Shown: piece after piece, positions 1 to 8,194 of the stretch
Layout: each line of letters opens with the position of its first letter
Position numbering within the stretch: position 1 is the first letter of the stretch
From: Acidobacteriota bacterium
Lineage (GTDB): Bacteria > Acidobacteriota > UBA6911 > RPQK01 > JADFOI01
Direction of reading: 5' to 3'
Length of the DNA: 31,340 bases
Assembly (NCBI GenBank): GCA_022545645.1
Contig: JACZQQ010000003.1
Location: 1 to 31,340 of the forward strand
Translations under genes and position numbers: made by a program
The notes under the pieces: model-generated
The model's input: the letters and a program-made list of their open reading frames with translations, nothing else
Databases searched by the model: none
What the model was told of the DNA's origin: nothing

Positions 1-27
1 ACTCTGGCTCTCCACGGCGCCCTGTCT

Positions 28-55
28 TAGCCCGGATTATGCATCATTCCGACTA
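28..55. repeat. Family B remnant: fused left and right ends
   Basis: An imperfect palindrome centred on ATGCAT (39-44). Its left half matches the left end of the full-length family B copy at 15643, and its right half, continuing to about 58, matches that copy's right end at 16 of 18 bases. The whole interior is missing. This is the product expected if the ATGCAT motifs carried by both ends recombined or slipped. It ends 4 bases before the GTG of the methyltransferase gene. Confidence 0.6.
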
Positions 56-59
56 GGCG

Positions 60-842
60 GTGGAACCTCATCCTTCGAAACCGATGGTCTTGGCGGACTT
101 TTCAAAACGGAGTCACGAGCTTGAGATCATCGACGCCCCCCACCTCCTCAGCCCTTCGGAGTGGCGTGCGATTCTTCGAGAGCTCCGGATCGTCAATCGC
201 TGGCTCGGTGGATCAAGAGCAGCCTTGCAGGAAATCAAACCTTTGATTCAGGAAATCGCAGGGGAGAAAACCGACAAGCGCCCGGTGGAGATCGTTGACC
301 TGGGCAGTGGTTCCGGGGACATCCCGGTGGCTTTGGTGACCTGGGCCAGAAGAGCGGGATATTCTCTCCGCGTGCTGGCCGTTGACGTGGACCCCACGGT
401 CTGCAAAATCGCTCGCCGCCAAACTCTCCATTTTCCCGAGATCACCGTCCTTCAAGGTGATGTGAGCAGGCCCCCTTTGAGGGAGAAAGGCTGTGATCTC
501 ATTCTCTGTTCCGCTTTTTTGCATCATTTCACCGATTCGAAGATCGCCACCTTGCTCAGGTCCCTTCTCCTCACAACCCGAAAAGGCGTGGTCATCAGCG
601 ATCTGCATCGTCATCCCCTGGCTTACTGGGGTATTCGTCTGTTCACCTTTTTATTCTCGCGCTCAAAAGCGGTCCGAAATGACGGGCCTCTGTCGGTGCT
701 GAAAGGCTTTCGCCGTCCCGAGGTTGAGGCGATTCTGGACGCTGCAGGTGTCGGGCGGGCCAGGGTCAAGTGGCGTTGGGCATTCCGGTATGTGGTTTTC
801 ATTTCAGCCAGGCCTTCTTGCCACCCCAACCTGGTAGGATGA
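60..842 (+). CDS. Class I SAM-dependent methyltransferase
   Basis: Predicted to transfer a methyl group from S-adenosylmethionine to an unidentified small-molecule substrate in the cytoplasm. The Rossmann-fold motif I is visible as DLGSGSGD (residues 80-87), followed by the acidic strand AVDVDP (107-112) and a post-I segment CSAFLHHF (150-157). An N-terminal stretch with NRWLGG (46-51) is reminiscent of methyltransferases that accompany type III polyketide synthases, but no such synthase is in view, so the substrate stays open. The start is either GTG at 60 or ATG at 84; neither has a clear ribosome site, and a repeat remnant lies directly upstream. The stop overlaps the ATG of the next gene (ATGA), which suggests translational coupling. 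Confidence 0.8.
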   Translation: MEPHPSKPMVLADFSKRSHELEIIDAPHLLSPSEWRAILRELRIVNRWLGGSRAALQEIKPLIQEIAGEKTDKRPVEIVDLGSGSGDIPVALVTWARRAGYSLRVLAVDVDPTVCKIARRQTLHFPEITVLQGDVSRPPLREKGCDLILCSAFLHHFTDSKIATLLRSLLLTTRKGVVISDLHRHPLAYWGIRLFTFLFSRSKAVRNDGPLSVLKGFRRPEVEAILDAAGVGRARVKWRWAFRYVVFISARPSCHPNLVG

Positions 843-2242
843 CGCAGTTCATGAAAAAACTGCTGATCGGTATCTCATCCCTGCTGGTCCTCTTCTTGGC
901 CTACAGCCTTTGGAATTGGGACAGCTCCCCTCCCACTGTTCAATGGCGTGAGGCTCCCTCAGCGGTGGGAAAGGACAGCCAGATCAGCCTGGAGATCCAG
1001 GACGAGGGCAAGGGTCTTCAGTGGTTGGAGGTGGCCTGGGTCCGTTCCGGAGATCGTCACATCGTGGTGTCGGAAACCTATGAAGCCCCCTGGTCCTGGC
1101 AGCAAGGGATGACCCAACGTTCACTCGCTTTTTCGGCGGGTACCTCGTTTGCAGAAGGTTCGCTCTCTGAAGGAGAATTTTTACTGGAAGTCCGAGTTCG
1201 TGATCAGTCCGATCTTTGGTTCTGGGAGAACGAAATTTTCGAACAGCGTTCATTCAATCTGGACCTCACCGCGCCTAAGATTCAGACCCTTTCCGGCCAG
1301 CACTACATCCGCCAGGGAGGATCAGAAGCCATTCTCTATAAGGTCTCAGAAGACACGGTGGCTTCGGGAGTTCAGGTGGGAGAGCATGTTTTCAGGGGTT
1401 ATCCCCTCCCCGAGCGAGGTCAGGGGACCCATGTCTGCCTGTTTGCCCTGGCCCACGACCAGGCTCCTGGCACTGCCATGTCATTGTGGGCGGAGGACGC
1501 GGCAGGCAATCGGAATCAGACCTCTTTCTGGAAAAGGGCCTTTCCGGTGAGTTTCCGCAAACGAAACATCCGGTTGTCGGATTCGATGATCAATGCCGTG
1601 GTGCCGGAAATTCTGGCCCACACGGACATGACCCTGGGGGAGAGTGTTCTTGAAACTTTTCTGGAGATCAACGGTCGTCTGCGGGAGATCAACCACCGAC
1701 AGATCGAGGAGATTAGCCGCCAATCTGTGGGACATCTCCTGTGGAGTGGAGCTTTCCTGCAATTGAGTAATTCTCAAGTCGAATCTGCTTTTGCAGACCA
1801 TCGCACTTACTATTACAAAAGCCAGAAGGTGGATCAGCAAACCCACCTGGGCTTTGATTTGGCCACCGTCGCTCATGGAGCGGTGGAATCCGCCAACGAT
1901 GGAATTGTTGTCTTCGCCGACTATCTCGGAATTTACGGAAATACGGTTCTCGTCGATCACGGCCTGGGGCTTATTTCCCTATACGGCCATCTCAGTAGCA
2001 TTGAGGTCCAGGAGGGACAGGGGATCACCAAAGGTGCCATTCTGGGCCGCACCGGACAAACCGGGCTGGCCGCTGGAGATCATCTCCATTTCAGCATGAT
2101 ATTGCAGGGGGTCCAGGTCAATCCCTTGGAGTGGTGGGATGAACGCTGGGTGGACCAGCACATTCTTGTCAAAGCGCAAGTGGCAACTGAAGAGGGAGAG
2201 GAGAGTCGTCGTGGGGCTGCGGATTTATTTGACCCTTCGTAA
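839..2242 (+). CDS. Membrane-anchored M23 family metallopeptidase
   Basis: Predicted zinc endopeptidase acting on peptidoglycan cross-links outside the inner membrane. I chose ATG 839 (467 aa) because it overlaps the previous stop as ATGA; ATG 851 is the alternative. A hydrophobic segment at about residues 8-23 anchors the protein. A long beta-rich middle resembles an Ig-like region. The C-terminal LytM domain shows HLGFD (zinc ligands about H336 and D340), YGHL (about 383-386) and HLHF (about 415-418), the full set of M23 active-site motifs, so it should be catalytically competent. Its last 18 bases overlap the convergent small gene at 2225-2425. Confidence 0.88.
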   Translation: MTQFMKKLLIGISSLLVLFLAYSLWNWDSSPPTVQWREAPSAVGKDSQISLEIQDEGKGLQWLEVAWVRSGDRHIVVSETYEAPWSWQQGMTQRSLAFSAGTSFAEGSLSEGEFLLEVRVRDQSDLWFWENEIFEQRSFNLDLTAPKIQTLSGQHYIRQGGSEAILYKVSEDTVASGVQVGEHVFRGYPLPERGQGTHVCLFALAHDQAPGTAMSLWAEDAAGNRNQTSFWKRAFPVSFRKRNIRLSDSMINAVVPEILAHTDMTLGESVLETFLEINGRLREINHRQIEEISRQSVGHLLWSGAFLQLSNSQVESAFADHRTYYYKSQKVDQQTHLGFDLATVAHGAVESANDGIVVFADYLGIYGNTVLVDHGLGLISLYGHLSSIEVQEGQGITKGAILGRTGQTGLAAGDHLHFSMILQGVQVNPLEWWDERWVDQHILVKAQVATEEGEESRRGAADLFDPS

Positions 2243-2425
2243 AAGGCTGTGTCGCTTACTCTGAGCCAGAAGATCCTGGTAGTGGTTAATCTCCTCTACG
2301 ATTCGGCTTTGGGACTGGTTCAGCCGGCTGAGGTCCAACTCGATCTGTTCGAGTTCCGCCTGGAGGATGCGAATTCGCAATTCGATGGGGAGAGTGTCTT
2401 CCAAGGATAAGTGCTTGTGCTTCAT
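2225..2425 (-). CDS. Small coiled-coil protein, function unknown
   Basis: A 66-residue highly charged protein with no signal peptide or membrane segment. Heptad-like leucine spacing through residues 14-55 (LRIRILQAELEQIELDLSRL region) predicts one coiled coil. Its ATG overlaps the TGA of the VWFA gene upstream (ATGA), which argues that it is translated by coupling to that gene. It overlaps the convergent M23 gene by 18 bp. I recognise no family. The coupled start is the main support that it is real; a chance open frame is possible. Confidence 0.5.
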   Translation of the reverse strand: MKHKHLSLEDTLPIELRIRILQAELEQIELDLSRLNQSQSRIVEEINHYQDLLAQSKRHSLLRRVK

Positions 2426-3336
2426 GGCTTGTCGCTAGGAGCATAATATCCTTTGCGGTGGGTCACTTTCAACCCGGAGCGTTTCATGCGAACCTTTACT
2501 TCTCGGAATGATCCATCGCGACGGGGGTTGTTTGAGACATAACCGAGAGCGTACTGATTCTTAATTCCTCGGTTAATGCGTCTGAATGCCTCTCGGATCT
2601 TCTGTAAATCCACCTTGGAGTTAAAGAATAGGCCCCCTGTACCCTCGGCGAATTTCTTGAGTTTCCCGAAATCAGAATCAAATCTAGCGCTTCGCACCCC
2701 AATCCCATAGATCACGACGTCTTGCTCCTGGGCGACCTTGAGGGCTTCGTTGTCGCGAGTCATGCTCTGAGTATCGGCTCCATCAGACAAGATGACCAGC
2801 ATCCTTCGACCTACCTCATGACGGAGCAGCTCATTTACAGACACCCAAATGGCGTCATAAAGCTTGGTGGAACCACCTGCTCTAATGCTTAGGATGGCAT
2901 TTTCCAACACCGAATAGTCGTAGGTGAAGTCTTGGATCAGGCTGACCTCGCTGTCAAACTGGACGACTGCGGCAAGGTCCTTGTTTTTCCTGAGAGTCTG
3001 GCTCAGAAATTCGCTGGCGGCCTCCTGCAAGAACCCCAGCTTATCCTTGACACTTCCACTGGTGTCAATCAAAAGGACAACCGTCAGAGGCTGGGCGTCC
3101 TCACCCGTTTCATTGCTGAAAAACTGGACTTTTTGCCTGACCCCGTCCTCGATAATTTCAAAGTCTTCCTGCTTAAGATCAGTCACATATTTCTGTTGGC
3201 GGTCTCGAACAGTGCACAGAACGTTGACCACATCCACACTGGCTCGAATGACAGGTGTCTCCTCTTCCCAATCCTGGGCCCAGACGGACAAGACACAACA
3301 TTGCAGGCCAATGAGAAGAACGAGGACAAACTTCAT
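2422..3336 (-). CDS. Secreted VWFA-domain protein (acidobacterial VWFA-related type)
   Basis: Likely an exported protein that binds a partner through a metal-ion-dependent adhesion site. A signal peptide with a hydrophobic core and a VWA-Q cleavage site ends near residue 20. The preceding beta segment (about 30-75, with VDVVNVLCTVRD) and the VWA fold (about 84-270) match the arrangement of the VWFA-related family typical of Acidobacteria. MIDAS residues are all present: DTSGS at 91-95, T157 in GGSTKLYDA and D185 in LSDGAD. The tail carries GYVSNNPRRDGSFR (about 266-279), also typical. The ATG start is supported by the signal peptide. It is followed by the small coiled-coil gene with an ATGA overlap. 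The specific ligand is unknown. Confidence 0.88.
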   Translation of the reverse strand: MKFVLVLLIGLQCCVLSVWAQDWEEETPVIRASVDVVNVLCTVRDRQQKYVTDLKQEDFEIIEDGVRQKVQFFSNETGEDAQPLTVVLLIDTSGSVKDKLGFLQEAASEFLSQTLRKNKDLAAVVQFDSEVSLIQDFTYDYSVLENAILSIRAGGSTKLYDAIWVSVNELLRHEVGRRMLVILSDGADTQSMTRDNEALKVAQEQDVVIYGIGVRSARFDSDFGKLKKFAEGTGGLFFNSKVDLQKIREAFRRINRGIKNQYALGYVSNNPRRDGSFREVKVRMKRSGLKVTHRKGYYAPSDKP

Positions 3337-3375
3337 TGCTCATAGTTTACAACAATTACAAACTGAATAAACTCT

Positions 3376-3507
3376 CTGGCTAATGAACAGGTTCCCATCA
3401 CGGGGCAGCGAAGGCGCCAGCAGGTCATCCGGACGGATGATTTCTTCACTGCGCTCAGATGAAGGCGGCGCGGCTGCAGTAGAGAATTTATGAATACTCC
3501 GGGCTAA
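3376..3507 (-). repeat. Family B element, diverged and internally shortened copy
   Basis: Read on the minus strand, the first 32 bases (from 3506 downward) match the left end of the full-length family B copies with two mismatches, including TTCTCTACTGCA. The other end matches the family's right portion: GGCGC-TTCGC, CGTGA-G-GAACCT and a degenerate terminal repeat. The middle is shorter than in the other copies (about 130 versus 204-213 bp) and holds a hairpin TCATCCG-GA-CGGATGA at 3425-3440. It fills almost the whole gap between the VWFA gene and the DUF1189 stop, which is 3 bases away. The lower-coordinate boundary is approximate. Confidence 0.55.
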
Positions 3508-3510
3508 GAA

Positions 3511-4263
3511 CTATTCCACCACGACACATTTGTAAGTAGCCATATAGGTGTAGATGGCAGCCGTGATCAGGAGGAAAGGAAACAAGGGGACTTCCAGTCC
3601 CGTCATTCTCACAGCCAAATCGATCACGATGGCGGGCGTCAGACTGTACAGAGCAATGGTGAAGTACTGCTGGAAGGGCAGGCGAATAGCGGAGCGGGCA
3701 GTGGCCAGGAATCCGATGCTGGTCAGGATCAGGGCCCAGGCCCCCCCGACCAGAAGGGTGGAGAAAAATATCAGGGAGTAAGCACTTGGGAAATAGGCCC
3801 GTTTAACAAATCGGGTGACGTCCTCCACTTCTGGAAAAGGCCATTCACTCCATAGAAAGGTCAGGGTCTGACCCGGAATGGAAAGATAGAGTTTCTCTCG
3901 AGTAAACAGCATACTGGGCTCTTCCAGCTGTTGTGGATCCTCATACGTTCCGGTGGTATCAAAAACAAAAGTGATCAACTGCCTTCCCGGATATTTTTTG
4001 ACAAGAGGCTGCTCAGATTCAACAAAGAGTTGTCCATCTCGGATTTGTAGCGGAGGGAAGTTTTCTTCAGCCCAGTTCGATATTTCAAACAATTCCGGCC
4101 CATGCCAGGCAAGACTCAGGGTCAGGATGGCAGCGACATGTACGGCCAGATAGAGAAGGTAAAGAAGTGTTTGGCGCAGCGGCTGTTCAAAGATGGTCCG
4201 GTAGAAGGAAAAATCCGTGACAGCGGAATAGGCCTGGCGATAGAAAAGCAAAAGGAAAAGCAA
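3511..4263 (-). CDS. DUF1189/YIP1-like integral membrane protein
   Basis: A 250-residue inner-membrane protein. One transmembrane segment lies at about 30-50. A soluble loop of about 100 residues follows, with DGQLFV and an FDTTGTYEDP motif, and then three hydrophobic segments cover about 155-245. This one-plus-loop-plus-three layout, with the DG and DTTG motifs, is what I associate with DUF1189 proteins; their biochemical role is not established. The start is TTG at 4263. An in-frame stop at 4267-4269 excludes anything longer, and no ATG occurs early. A family A repeat element begins 20 bp upstream, so the original leader and promoter may have been displaced. The stop lies next to a family B element. 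Confidence 0.7.
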   Translation of the reverse strand: MLFLLLFYRQAYSAVTDFSFYRTIFEQPLRQTLLYLLYLAVHVAAILTLSLAWHGPELFEISNWAEENFPPLQIRDGQLFVESEQPLVKKYPGRQLITFVFDTTGTYEDPQQLEEPSMLFTREKLYLSIPGQTLTFLWSEWPFPEVEDVTRFVKRAYFPSAYSLIFFSTLLVGGAWALILTSIGFLATARSAIRLPFQQYFTIALYSLTPAIVIDLAVRMTGLEVPLFPFLLITAAIYTYMATYKCVVVE

Positions 4264-4283
4264 TTCTTAATTTAATGCCTTTC

Positions 4284-4557
4284 AGTGTCTCGCTTCATAA
4301 ATACGGTGACGTTTGTGGCGAGCGCGACGGCTTCGAGTTCGCGAAACGACGACGACGCGATGTCGTGTGCATCGCGGAGGAGGAGCGACAAAGAAATCGA
4401 TGCCGTTCCGCCGCCACCCTTCGGGCTGATGGGGGTTGCGGGCAATATCTGTGTCCCTCGTCGTCGCCGATGTCCCTGCATCACCTCCTCCTCGCTCCTT
4501 GATCTCACCTCGCAAGCCCCATCAGCAAACGTCATCGTATTTATGAAGCGAGACACT
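4284..4557. repeat. Family A foldback element, copy 1 (MITE/REP-like)
   Basis: A 274-bp intergenic element. Terminal inverted repeats of 32 bp (4284-4315 and 4526-4557) match at 31 positions, and the single exception is a G-T wobble. Inside are a further inverted pair GCTGATGGGG (4425-4434) and CCCCATCAGC (4517-4526), a hairpin around CGCGATG/CATCGCG and a GC-rich apical hairpin (4411-4419 with 4433-4441) near the centre. The sequence can therefore fold back over much of its length. A second copy lies at 28386-28673. Open frames run through both strands, but they start and end inside the terminal repeats and lack ribosome sites. The right end touches the stop codon of the zinc-ribbon gene. 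I see no target-site duplication. Confidence 0.85.
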
Positions 4558-5264
4558 TAGGGCCCAGCGTAATAGAGAAACCGATTACAGTTTTCACAGG
4601 TAATAATTCGTCGGTTGGTTCTTATTTCGGTGAAGAGTTGGGGGCGCAACTTCACATGACAGCCCTGGCAGGACTGATCCTTGGCCTCAGCCAGTGCCAC
4701 GCCATTTCGAACAGAAGCGATTTTTCGGTACTGTTGGGTGAGTTCCTCAGGCATTTCTCCTTCCAGCTGACCCCGTTCTTTTTGCAGATCCACAATCTCG
4801 TTTTCGGCCTGAGCGGCAAAGCCTTCCAATTTGCTTTGCTTGCTTAAGATCTCATTTTCTTCCTTCTCGTATTCCGTTTGCGCCTCTTGAACGACCTTCT
4901 CTCGCTCCTCAATCGCCATCATTCCTTCAAGAATCTGATCCTCTTTGGCCTCGATTCCCCGCTCCCCACCTTCTATTTCATGGAGCATGGCCTGATACTC
5001 CTTGTTGGTCTTCACCTCCATCAGCTGTGTCTTATGCTTCGACAGTTGGTCCCGTAGACTAGCCACCTCCAACTCCAGTTCCCGCTGGCGAGCCTGGTCT
5101 TCCTCGATCATCCGCTCTTCCTCGACGAGAGATTGACGGCTCTCCTCAAGAGTTTGACGGTGGGCCTCAATTTCTTCCGGAATCCGTTGAGTACGCTCCT
5201 CAAGTTTCACGATCTTCAGATTCAGCTCCTGAAAACGAATCAACGTCCCTAACTTTGAATTCAC
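4557..5264 (-). CDS. Coiled-coil C4 zinc-ribbon protein (DUF164 type)
   Basis: A 235-residue cytosolic protein. Residues 1-175 are an almost continuous coiled coil, very rich in Glu, Gln and Leu. The C-terminus holds a C4 zinc ribbon: CQGC at 199-202 and CENC at 223-226, followed by NRFLYY. This architecture is the widespread zf-RING_7/DUF164 family, proposed to bind nucleic acid but without a settled function. The start is GTG at 5264, supported by AGGAG about 8 bases upstream. The gene follows the tRNA on the same strand. Its TAA stop shares its last base with the family A element. Confidence 0.85.
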   Translation of the reverse strand: MNSKLGTLIRFQELNLKIVKLEERTQRIPEEIEAHRQTLEESRQSLVEEERMIEEDQARQRELELEVASLRDQLSKHKTQLMEVKTNKEYQAMLHEIEGGERGIEAKEDQILEGMMAIEEREKVVQEAQTEYEKEENEILSKQSKLEGFAAQAENEIVDLQKERGQLEGEMPEELTQQYRKIASVRNGVALAEAKDQSCQGCHVKLRPQLFTEIRTNRRIITCENCNRFLYYAGP

Positions 5265-5294
5265 TGTGGTTTGCTCCTGTCTTTTCTGCGCTCA

Positions 5295-5368
5295 TGGGCC
5301 CAGTAGGACTCGAACCTACGACCGTCTGATTATGAGTCAGATGCTCTAACCAACTGAGCTATGGGCCC
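5295..5368 (-). tRNA. tRNA with CAT anticodon, probably tRNA-Ile2 (lysidine) or elongator Met
   Basis: A full cloverleaf can be drawn: a 7-bp acceptor stem GGGCCCA/TGGGCCC, D arm GCTC-AGTTGGTTA-GAGC, anticodon stem TCTGA/TCAGA around loop CTCATAA, and T arm GTAGG-TTCGAGT-CCTAC. The discriminator base is A and the CCA tail is not encoded. The anticodon is CAT. The acceptor stem and T arm resemble bacterial tRNA-Ile2, which reads AUA after TilS converts C34 to lysidine; elongator Met cannot be excluded by eye. It lacks the 1-72 mismatch of an initiator tRNA. It lies 12 bases downstream of the rpoD terminator tract. Confidence 0.93.
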
Positions 5369-5380
5369 ACAAAAACAGGC

Positions 5381-5414
5381 AAAAAAAAGGGGCGGTTCAA
5401 CCGCCCCTTTTTTG
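5381..5414 (-). terminator. Intrinsic terminator of rpoD
   Basis: A GC-rich hairpin GGGGCGG/CCGCCCC (5389-5407, short loop around 5398) is flanked by an A run (5381-5388) and a T run (5408-5413). On the minus strand, just past the rpoD stop, this is a hairpin followed by eight U residues. The A and T flanks extend the stem, so the structure could also stop transcription arriving on the plus strand. Confidence 0.85.
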
Positions 5415-5416
5415 CT

Positions 5417-7129
5417 TCATAATCCTTCCTTGCTCATATTCTCAAGGAAGGTCTTGAGTTTCCTCGTCCGTGAGGGGTGGCGCAACTTGCGAAGCGCCTT
5501 GGCTTCAATCTGCCGAATACGCTCCCGGGTGACAGAGAACCTTTGCCCAACCTCCTCCAAAGTGTGTTCGCTTCCATCGCCGATGCCAAATCGCATCCGA
5601 ATGACCTGTTCTTCTCGATCGGTTAAGGTTTGTAATACCGCCGCAGTCTGATCCTTAAGATTGATGTTGATCACCGCTTCAGCGGGTGAAACCACTCCCT
5701 GGTCTTCGATAAAGTCACCCAAATGACTGTCTTCTTCCTCTCCGATGGGAGTCTCCAGCGAAATCGGCTCCTGAGCAATCTTGAGAATCTTGCGCACCTT
5801 GCTCACCGGGATATCCATCTTCTGAGCAATTTCCTCGGAAGTGGGTTCTCGACCATAATCCTGAACCAAAGCGCGTGAAGTCCGGATCAGCTTGTTGATG
5901 GTCTCGATCATATGCACGGGAATACGGATCGTCCGCGCTTGATCGGCGATGGCTCGCGTGATGGCCTGGCGAATCCACCAGGTCGCATAAGTGGAGAATT
6001 TGTAGCCTCTCTGATACTCAAACTTATCAACGGCCTTCATCAAGCCGATATTCCCCTCCTGGATCAGATCGAGAAACTGCAGTCCTCGGTTGGTGTACTT
6101 CTTGGCAATCGAGACCACCAATCGCAGGTTGGCTTCGACCAATTCCTTTTTTGCGATCTCTGCTTCCAGCTCGCCTTGCTTAATTGCCGCCAAGGTTCGT
6201 TTAAGGCCGGCAGGTGAGGCCAACACCTCGTCTTCGATTTCCTTCATCTCCTTGTCAATTGCCCGCAGGCGCAACTTCACTTTTTTGGCCTCATCGAGCT
6301 TCAGTGGAGATTCCTGCAACTTCTTGAGTTTCTTCGATTCCCTCTCAAGGGTGACGATACGGTCAACGGCCTGTTTAATGCCCTCTACCAGTTCCTGATG
6401 GACCTGGGAAACCAACTCCAGGTCACGGACAATACGGGCCATGGGAATACGATAACGAGCCAATTGAGACAGGAGTCTCTTGTATTTCTTGCTTTCTTTT
6501 TTGGACTTTGCCAGCTGCTTTCGGACCTTGGCGGCTTCCGCTTCCATTACAGTGATCTCATCGATACGCTTCAGTACGGACTTGCGCCGCTTCTCGAGGA
6601 CCCCATCCGCTGATTCCTCATCACTCATTTGAACCAGGTGCTTGATGCTCAGCCCATTCTCTCTCAGCTTTTCGCCATATTTTGAGATCTCTCCGACTAC
6701 CACCGGCGAACGGGATAACGCTTTGATGACAACCTTCTGGCCCTTTTCAATCCTCTTGGCGATCTCGACCTCGCCCTGTCGGGTCAAAAGAGGCACCGTG
6801 CCCATTTCTCTCAGATACATCCGGACAGGATCGTTGGTTTTCTCTAGGGTTTCAGTGACGGGATCAGGGTGATCGTCTGCGTCTGTGGACTTGGAGCGGG
6901 CTTTTCGTTTGACGGCCTCAAGCTGTTGCTCGGAATCAATGACTTCAATGCCTGCATCGCCAAAGAGATAGAAGATACTATCCAGGTCCTTTGACGAATT
7001 GATGTCATTGGGGAGGACATCGTTAACCTCGTCGTATAGAAGGTAGCCTTTTTCCTTCCCGAGGTTAATTAATTCTTTTACGCCATCATACTTTTCTTCG
7101 ATACGCTCGAATCTGTCCTCAATCGACAA
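5417..7129 (-). CDS. rpoD: RNA polymerase primary sigma factor RpoD (SigA)
   Basis: Directs RNA polymerase to housekeeping promoters. The 570 residues contain, in order, a region 1.1-like N-terminus (1-80), region 1.2 with [11 protein letters not shown] (100-110), a charged non-conserved insert (about 180-320), region 2 with [22 protein letters not shown] and the melting motif [15 protein letters not shown] (334-390), region 3 and the region 4 helix-turn-helix (about 497-555, [21 protein letters not shown]). Presence of regions 1.1 and 1.2 marks it as the primary, not an alternative, sigma factor. The start is TTG at 7129 with GGAGG about 10 bases upstream. It heads the minus-strand run containing the tRNA and zinc-ribbon genes but has its own terminator. 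Confidence 0.97.
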   Translation of the reverse strand: MSIEDRFERIEEKYDGVKELINLGKEKGYLLYDEVNDVLPNDINSSKDLDSIFYLFGDAGIEVIDSEQQLEAVKRKARSKSTDADDHPDPVTETLEKTNDPVRMYLREMGTVPLLTRQGEVEIAKRIEKGQKVVIKALSRSPVVVGEISKYGEKLRENGLSIKHLVQMSDEESADGVLEKRRKSVLKRIDEITVMEAEAAKVRKQLAKSKKESKKYKRLLSQLARYRIPMARIVRDLELVSQVHQELVEGIKQAVDRIVTLERESKKLKKLQESPLKLDEAKKVKLRLRAIDKEMKEIEDEVLASPAGLKRTLAAIKQGELEAEIAKKELVEANLRLVVSIAKKYTNRGLQFLDLIQEGNIGLMKAVDKFEYQRGYKFSTYATWWIRQAITRAIADQARTIRIPVHMIETINKLIRTSRALVQDYGREPTSEEIAQKMDIPVSKVRKILKIAQEPISLETPIGEEEDSHLGDFIEDQGVVSPAEAVININLKDQTAAVLQTLTDREEQVIRMRFGIGDGSEHTLEEVGQRFSVTRERIRQIEAKALRKLRHPSRTRKLKTFLENMSKEGL

Positions 7130-7183
7130 GCCTCACCGACCTCCAAGTCGCCTCTGGGTAAAACACTTGAGTGTAACCATGTT

Positions 7184-7189
7184 ATTATA
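7184..7189 (-). promoter_or_regulatory. Candidate -10 box for rpoD
   Basis: The minus strand reads GTATAATAAC here, a perfect TATAAT about 54 bases before the TTG start of rpoD. The expected -35 position (near 7207-7212) holds no good match, so this is only a candidate. Confidence 0.35.
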
Positions 7190-7290
7190 CAAAATCAAGG
7201 AACCTGTAGTCTCCTTCGGAAGTCCTGCTCCCTAAAAAAAGAATCGATACGAGCACACCAACGCGAAAAGTTTTCACAAGGACGGCTATT

Positions 7291-7320
7291 TTGACAGGGT
7301 CTTGAACTTGCCGTTATAAT
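7291..7320 (+). promoter_or_regulatory. Sigma-70 promoter for the rplU operon
   Basis: Consensus TTGACA at 7291-7296 and consensus TATAAT at 7315-7320 are separated by 18 bases. Transcription would begin near 7327, leaving a leader of about 23 bases that contains AAAGGAG (about 7333-7339) before the TTG start of rplU. This is the best promoter match in the window and fits a ribosomal-protein operon. Confidence 0.85.
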
Positions 7321-7349
7321 CACGGGTTTCATAAAGGAGACACGAGTCC

Positions 7350-7931
7350 TTGTACGCAATAATCGAAGCGGGCGGAAAGCAGTATCGAGTGAGCGAAGGC
7401 GATCTGATTGACGTGGAGCGCCGGAGTGGAGAGGTCGGGCAGGCAATCGACTTCCAGGAAGTGCTCCTGATCGGAGACCAGGAAACCATCCATGTCGGCA
7501 AACCGGTCTTAGCGGGAGCTCGCGTGGTGGGAACCATTGCTGAGCAGGGTAAAAAAGCGAAGATTATCGTTTTCAAGTTCAAGAGGCGCAAAAAATATAG
7601 AAAAAAACAAGGCCATCGACAGCTGTTCACTCGAGTCCGAATCGATCAAATCGAACTTGATGGGCAAAAGCCGAAAGCCGAGAAGACCCAACAGGCGATA
7701 ACGAAGGCAAAAGAAGTGACAGGGGCAGTCGCGAAGGCTCCTGCCAAAACGGTAAAGAAGAAAGCTGCCAAGAAAACTCCTGCAAAGGCGAAGGACAAGG
7801 CAGTAAAAACCTCGGCGAAAACCTCCAAGAAGGCAGCTCCCAAGGCGGCCACGAAGAAGAAGACCAAGAGTGTTAAAAAGACTGCTAAAAAGAGCACCAA
7901 GAAGACGGTCACCAAGAAGAACAAGGAGTAA
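7350..7931 (+). CDS. rplU: 50S ribosomal protein L21 with long lysine/alanine-rich tail
   Basis: Residues 1-105 are a standard L21: it opens [14 protein letters not shown] and has the [13 protein letters not shown] loop that contacts 23S rRNA. From about residue 108 to 193 the protein continues as a tail built almost wholly of K, A, T, S and P, with KKAAKK- and PAKAK-like units, resembling the C-terminal tail of histone H1. Usual L21 is about 100 residues, so the length is nearly doubled. The frame is intact and the stop lies 5 bases before rpmA, so the tail looks genuine and not a sequencing slip. The start is TTG, with AAAGGAG upstream. First gene of the run. Confidence 0.95.
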   Translation: MYAIIEAGGKQYRVSEGDLIDVERRSGEVGQAIDFQEVLLIGDQETIHVGKPVLAGARVVGTIAEQGKKAKIIVFKFKRRKKYRKKQGHRQLFTRVRIDQIELDGQKPKAEKTQQAITKAKEVTGAVAKAPAKTVKKKAAKKTPAKAKDKAVKTSAKTSKKAAPKAATKKKTKSVKKTAKKSTKKTVTKKNKE

Positions 7932-7936
7932 CGACT

Positions 7937-8194
7937 ATGGCACACAAGAAGGGGCTTGGGAGTTCCAAGAACGGTCGTGACAGCAAGTCCAAACGGCTGG
8001 GGGTCAAGCGATTCGATGGCCAGGTCGTTACCGGTGGATCGATTCTGGTCCGGCAACGCGGTACCCCGATTAAGCCGGGATCAAACGTGGGCCGGGGAAG
8101 GGACGATACTCTCTTCGCAAAGATCGATGGGACCGTCAAGTTTCAAAATCGAGGCCACAAAGGCCGGTTCGTCCACATCATAGCTGCAAATTAG
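7937..8194 (+). CDS. rpmA: 50S ribosomal protein L27
   Basis: Component of the peptidyl-transferase region of the large subunit. The 85 residues begin [16 protein letters not shown], the normal L27 N-terminus without the cleaved extension seen in Firmicutes, and include RQRGT (about 38-42) and the [10 protein letters not shown] segment. It follows rplU by 5 bases with an AAGGAG ribosome site overlapping the end of rplU. The usual partner gene obgE is next. Confidence 0.97.
   Translation: MAHKKGLGSSKNGRDSKSKRLGVKRFDGQVVTGGSILVRQRGTPIKPGSNVGRGRDDTLFAKIDGTVKFQNRGHKGRFVHIIAAN

Noticed and set aside
4272..4560. Open frames of about 75-95 codons on both strands across family A copy 1, and similar ones in copy 2
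   Set aside because: They begin and end inside the terminal repeats, which is why frames on opposite strands encode the same start and end residues. They have no ribosome sites, and the copies differ by indels such as the mini-palindrome.
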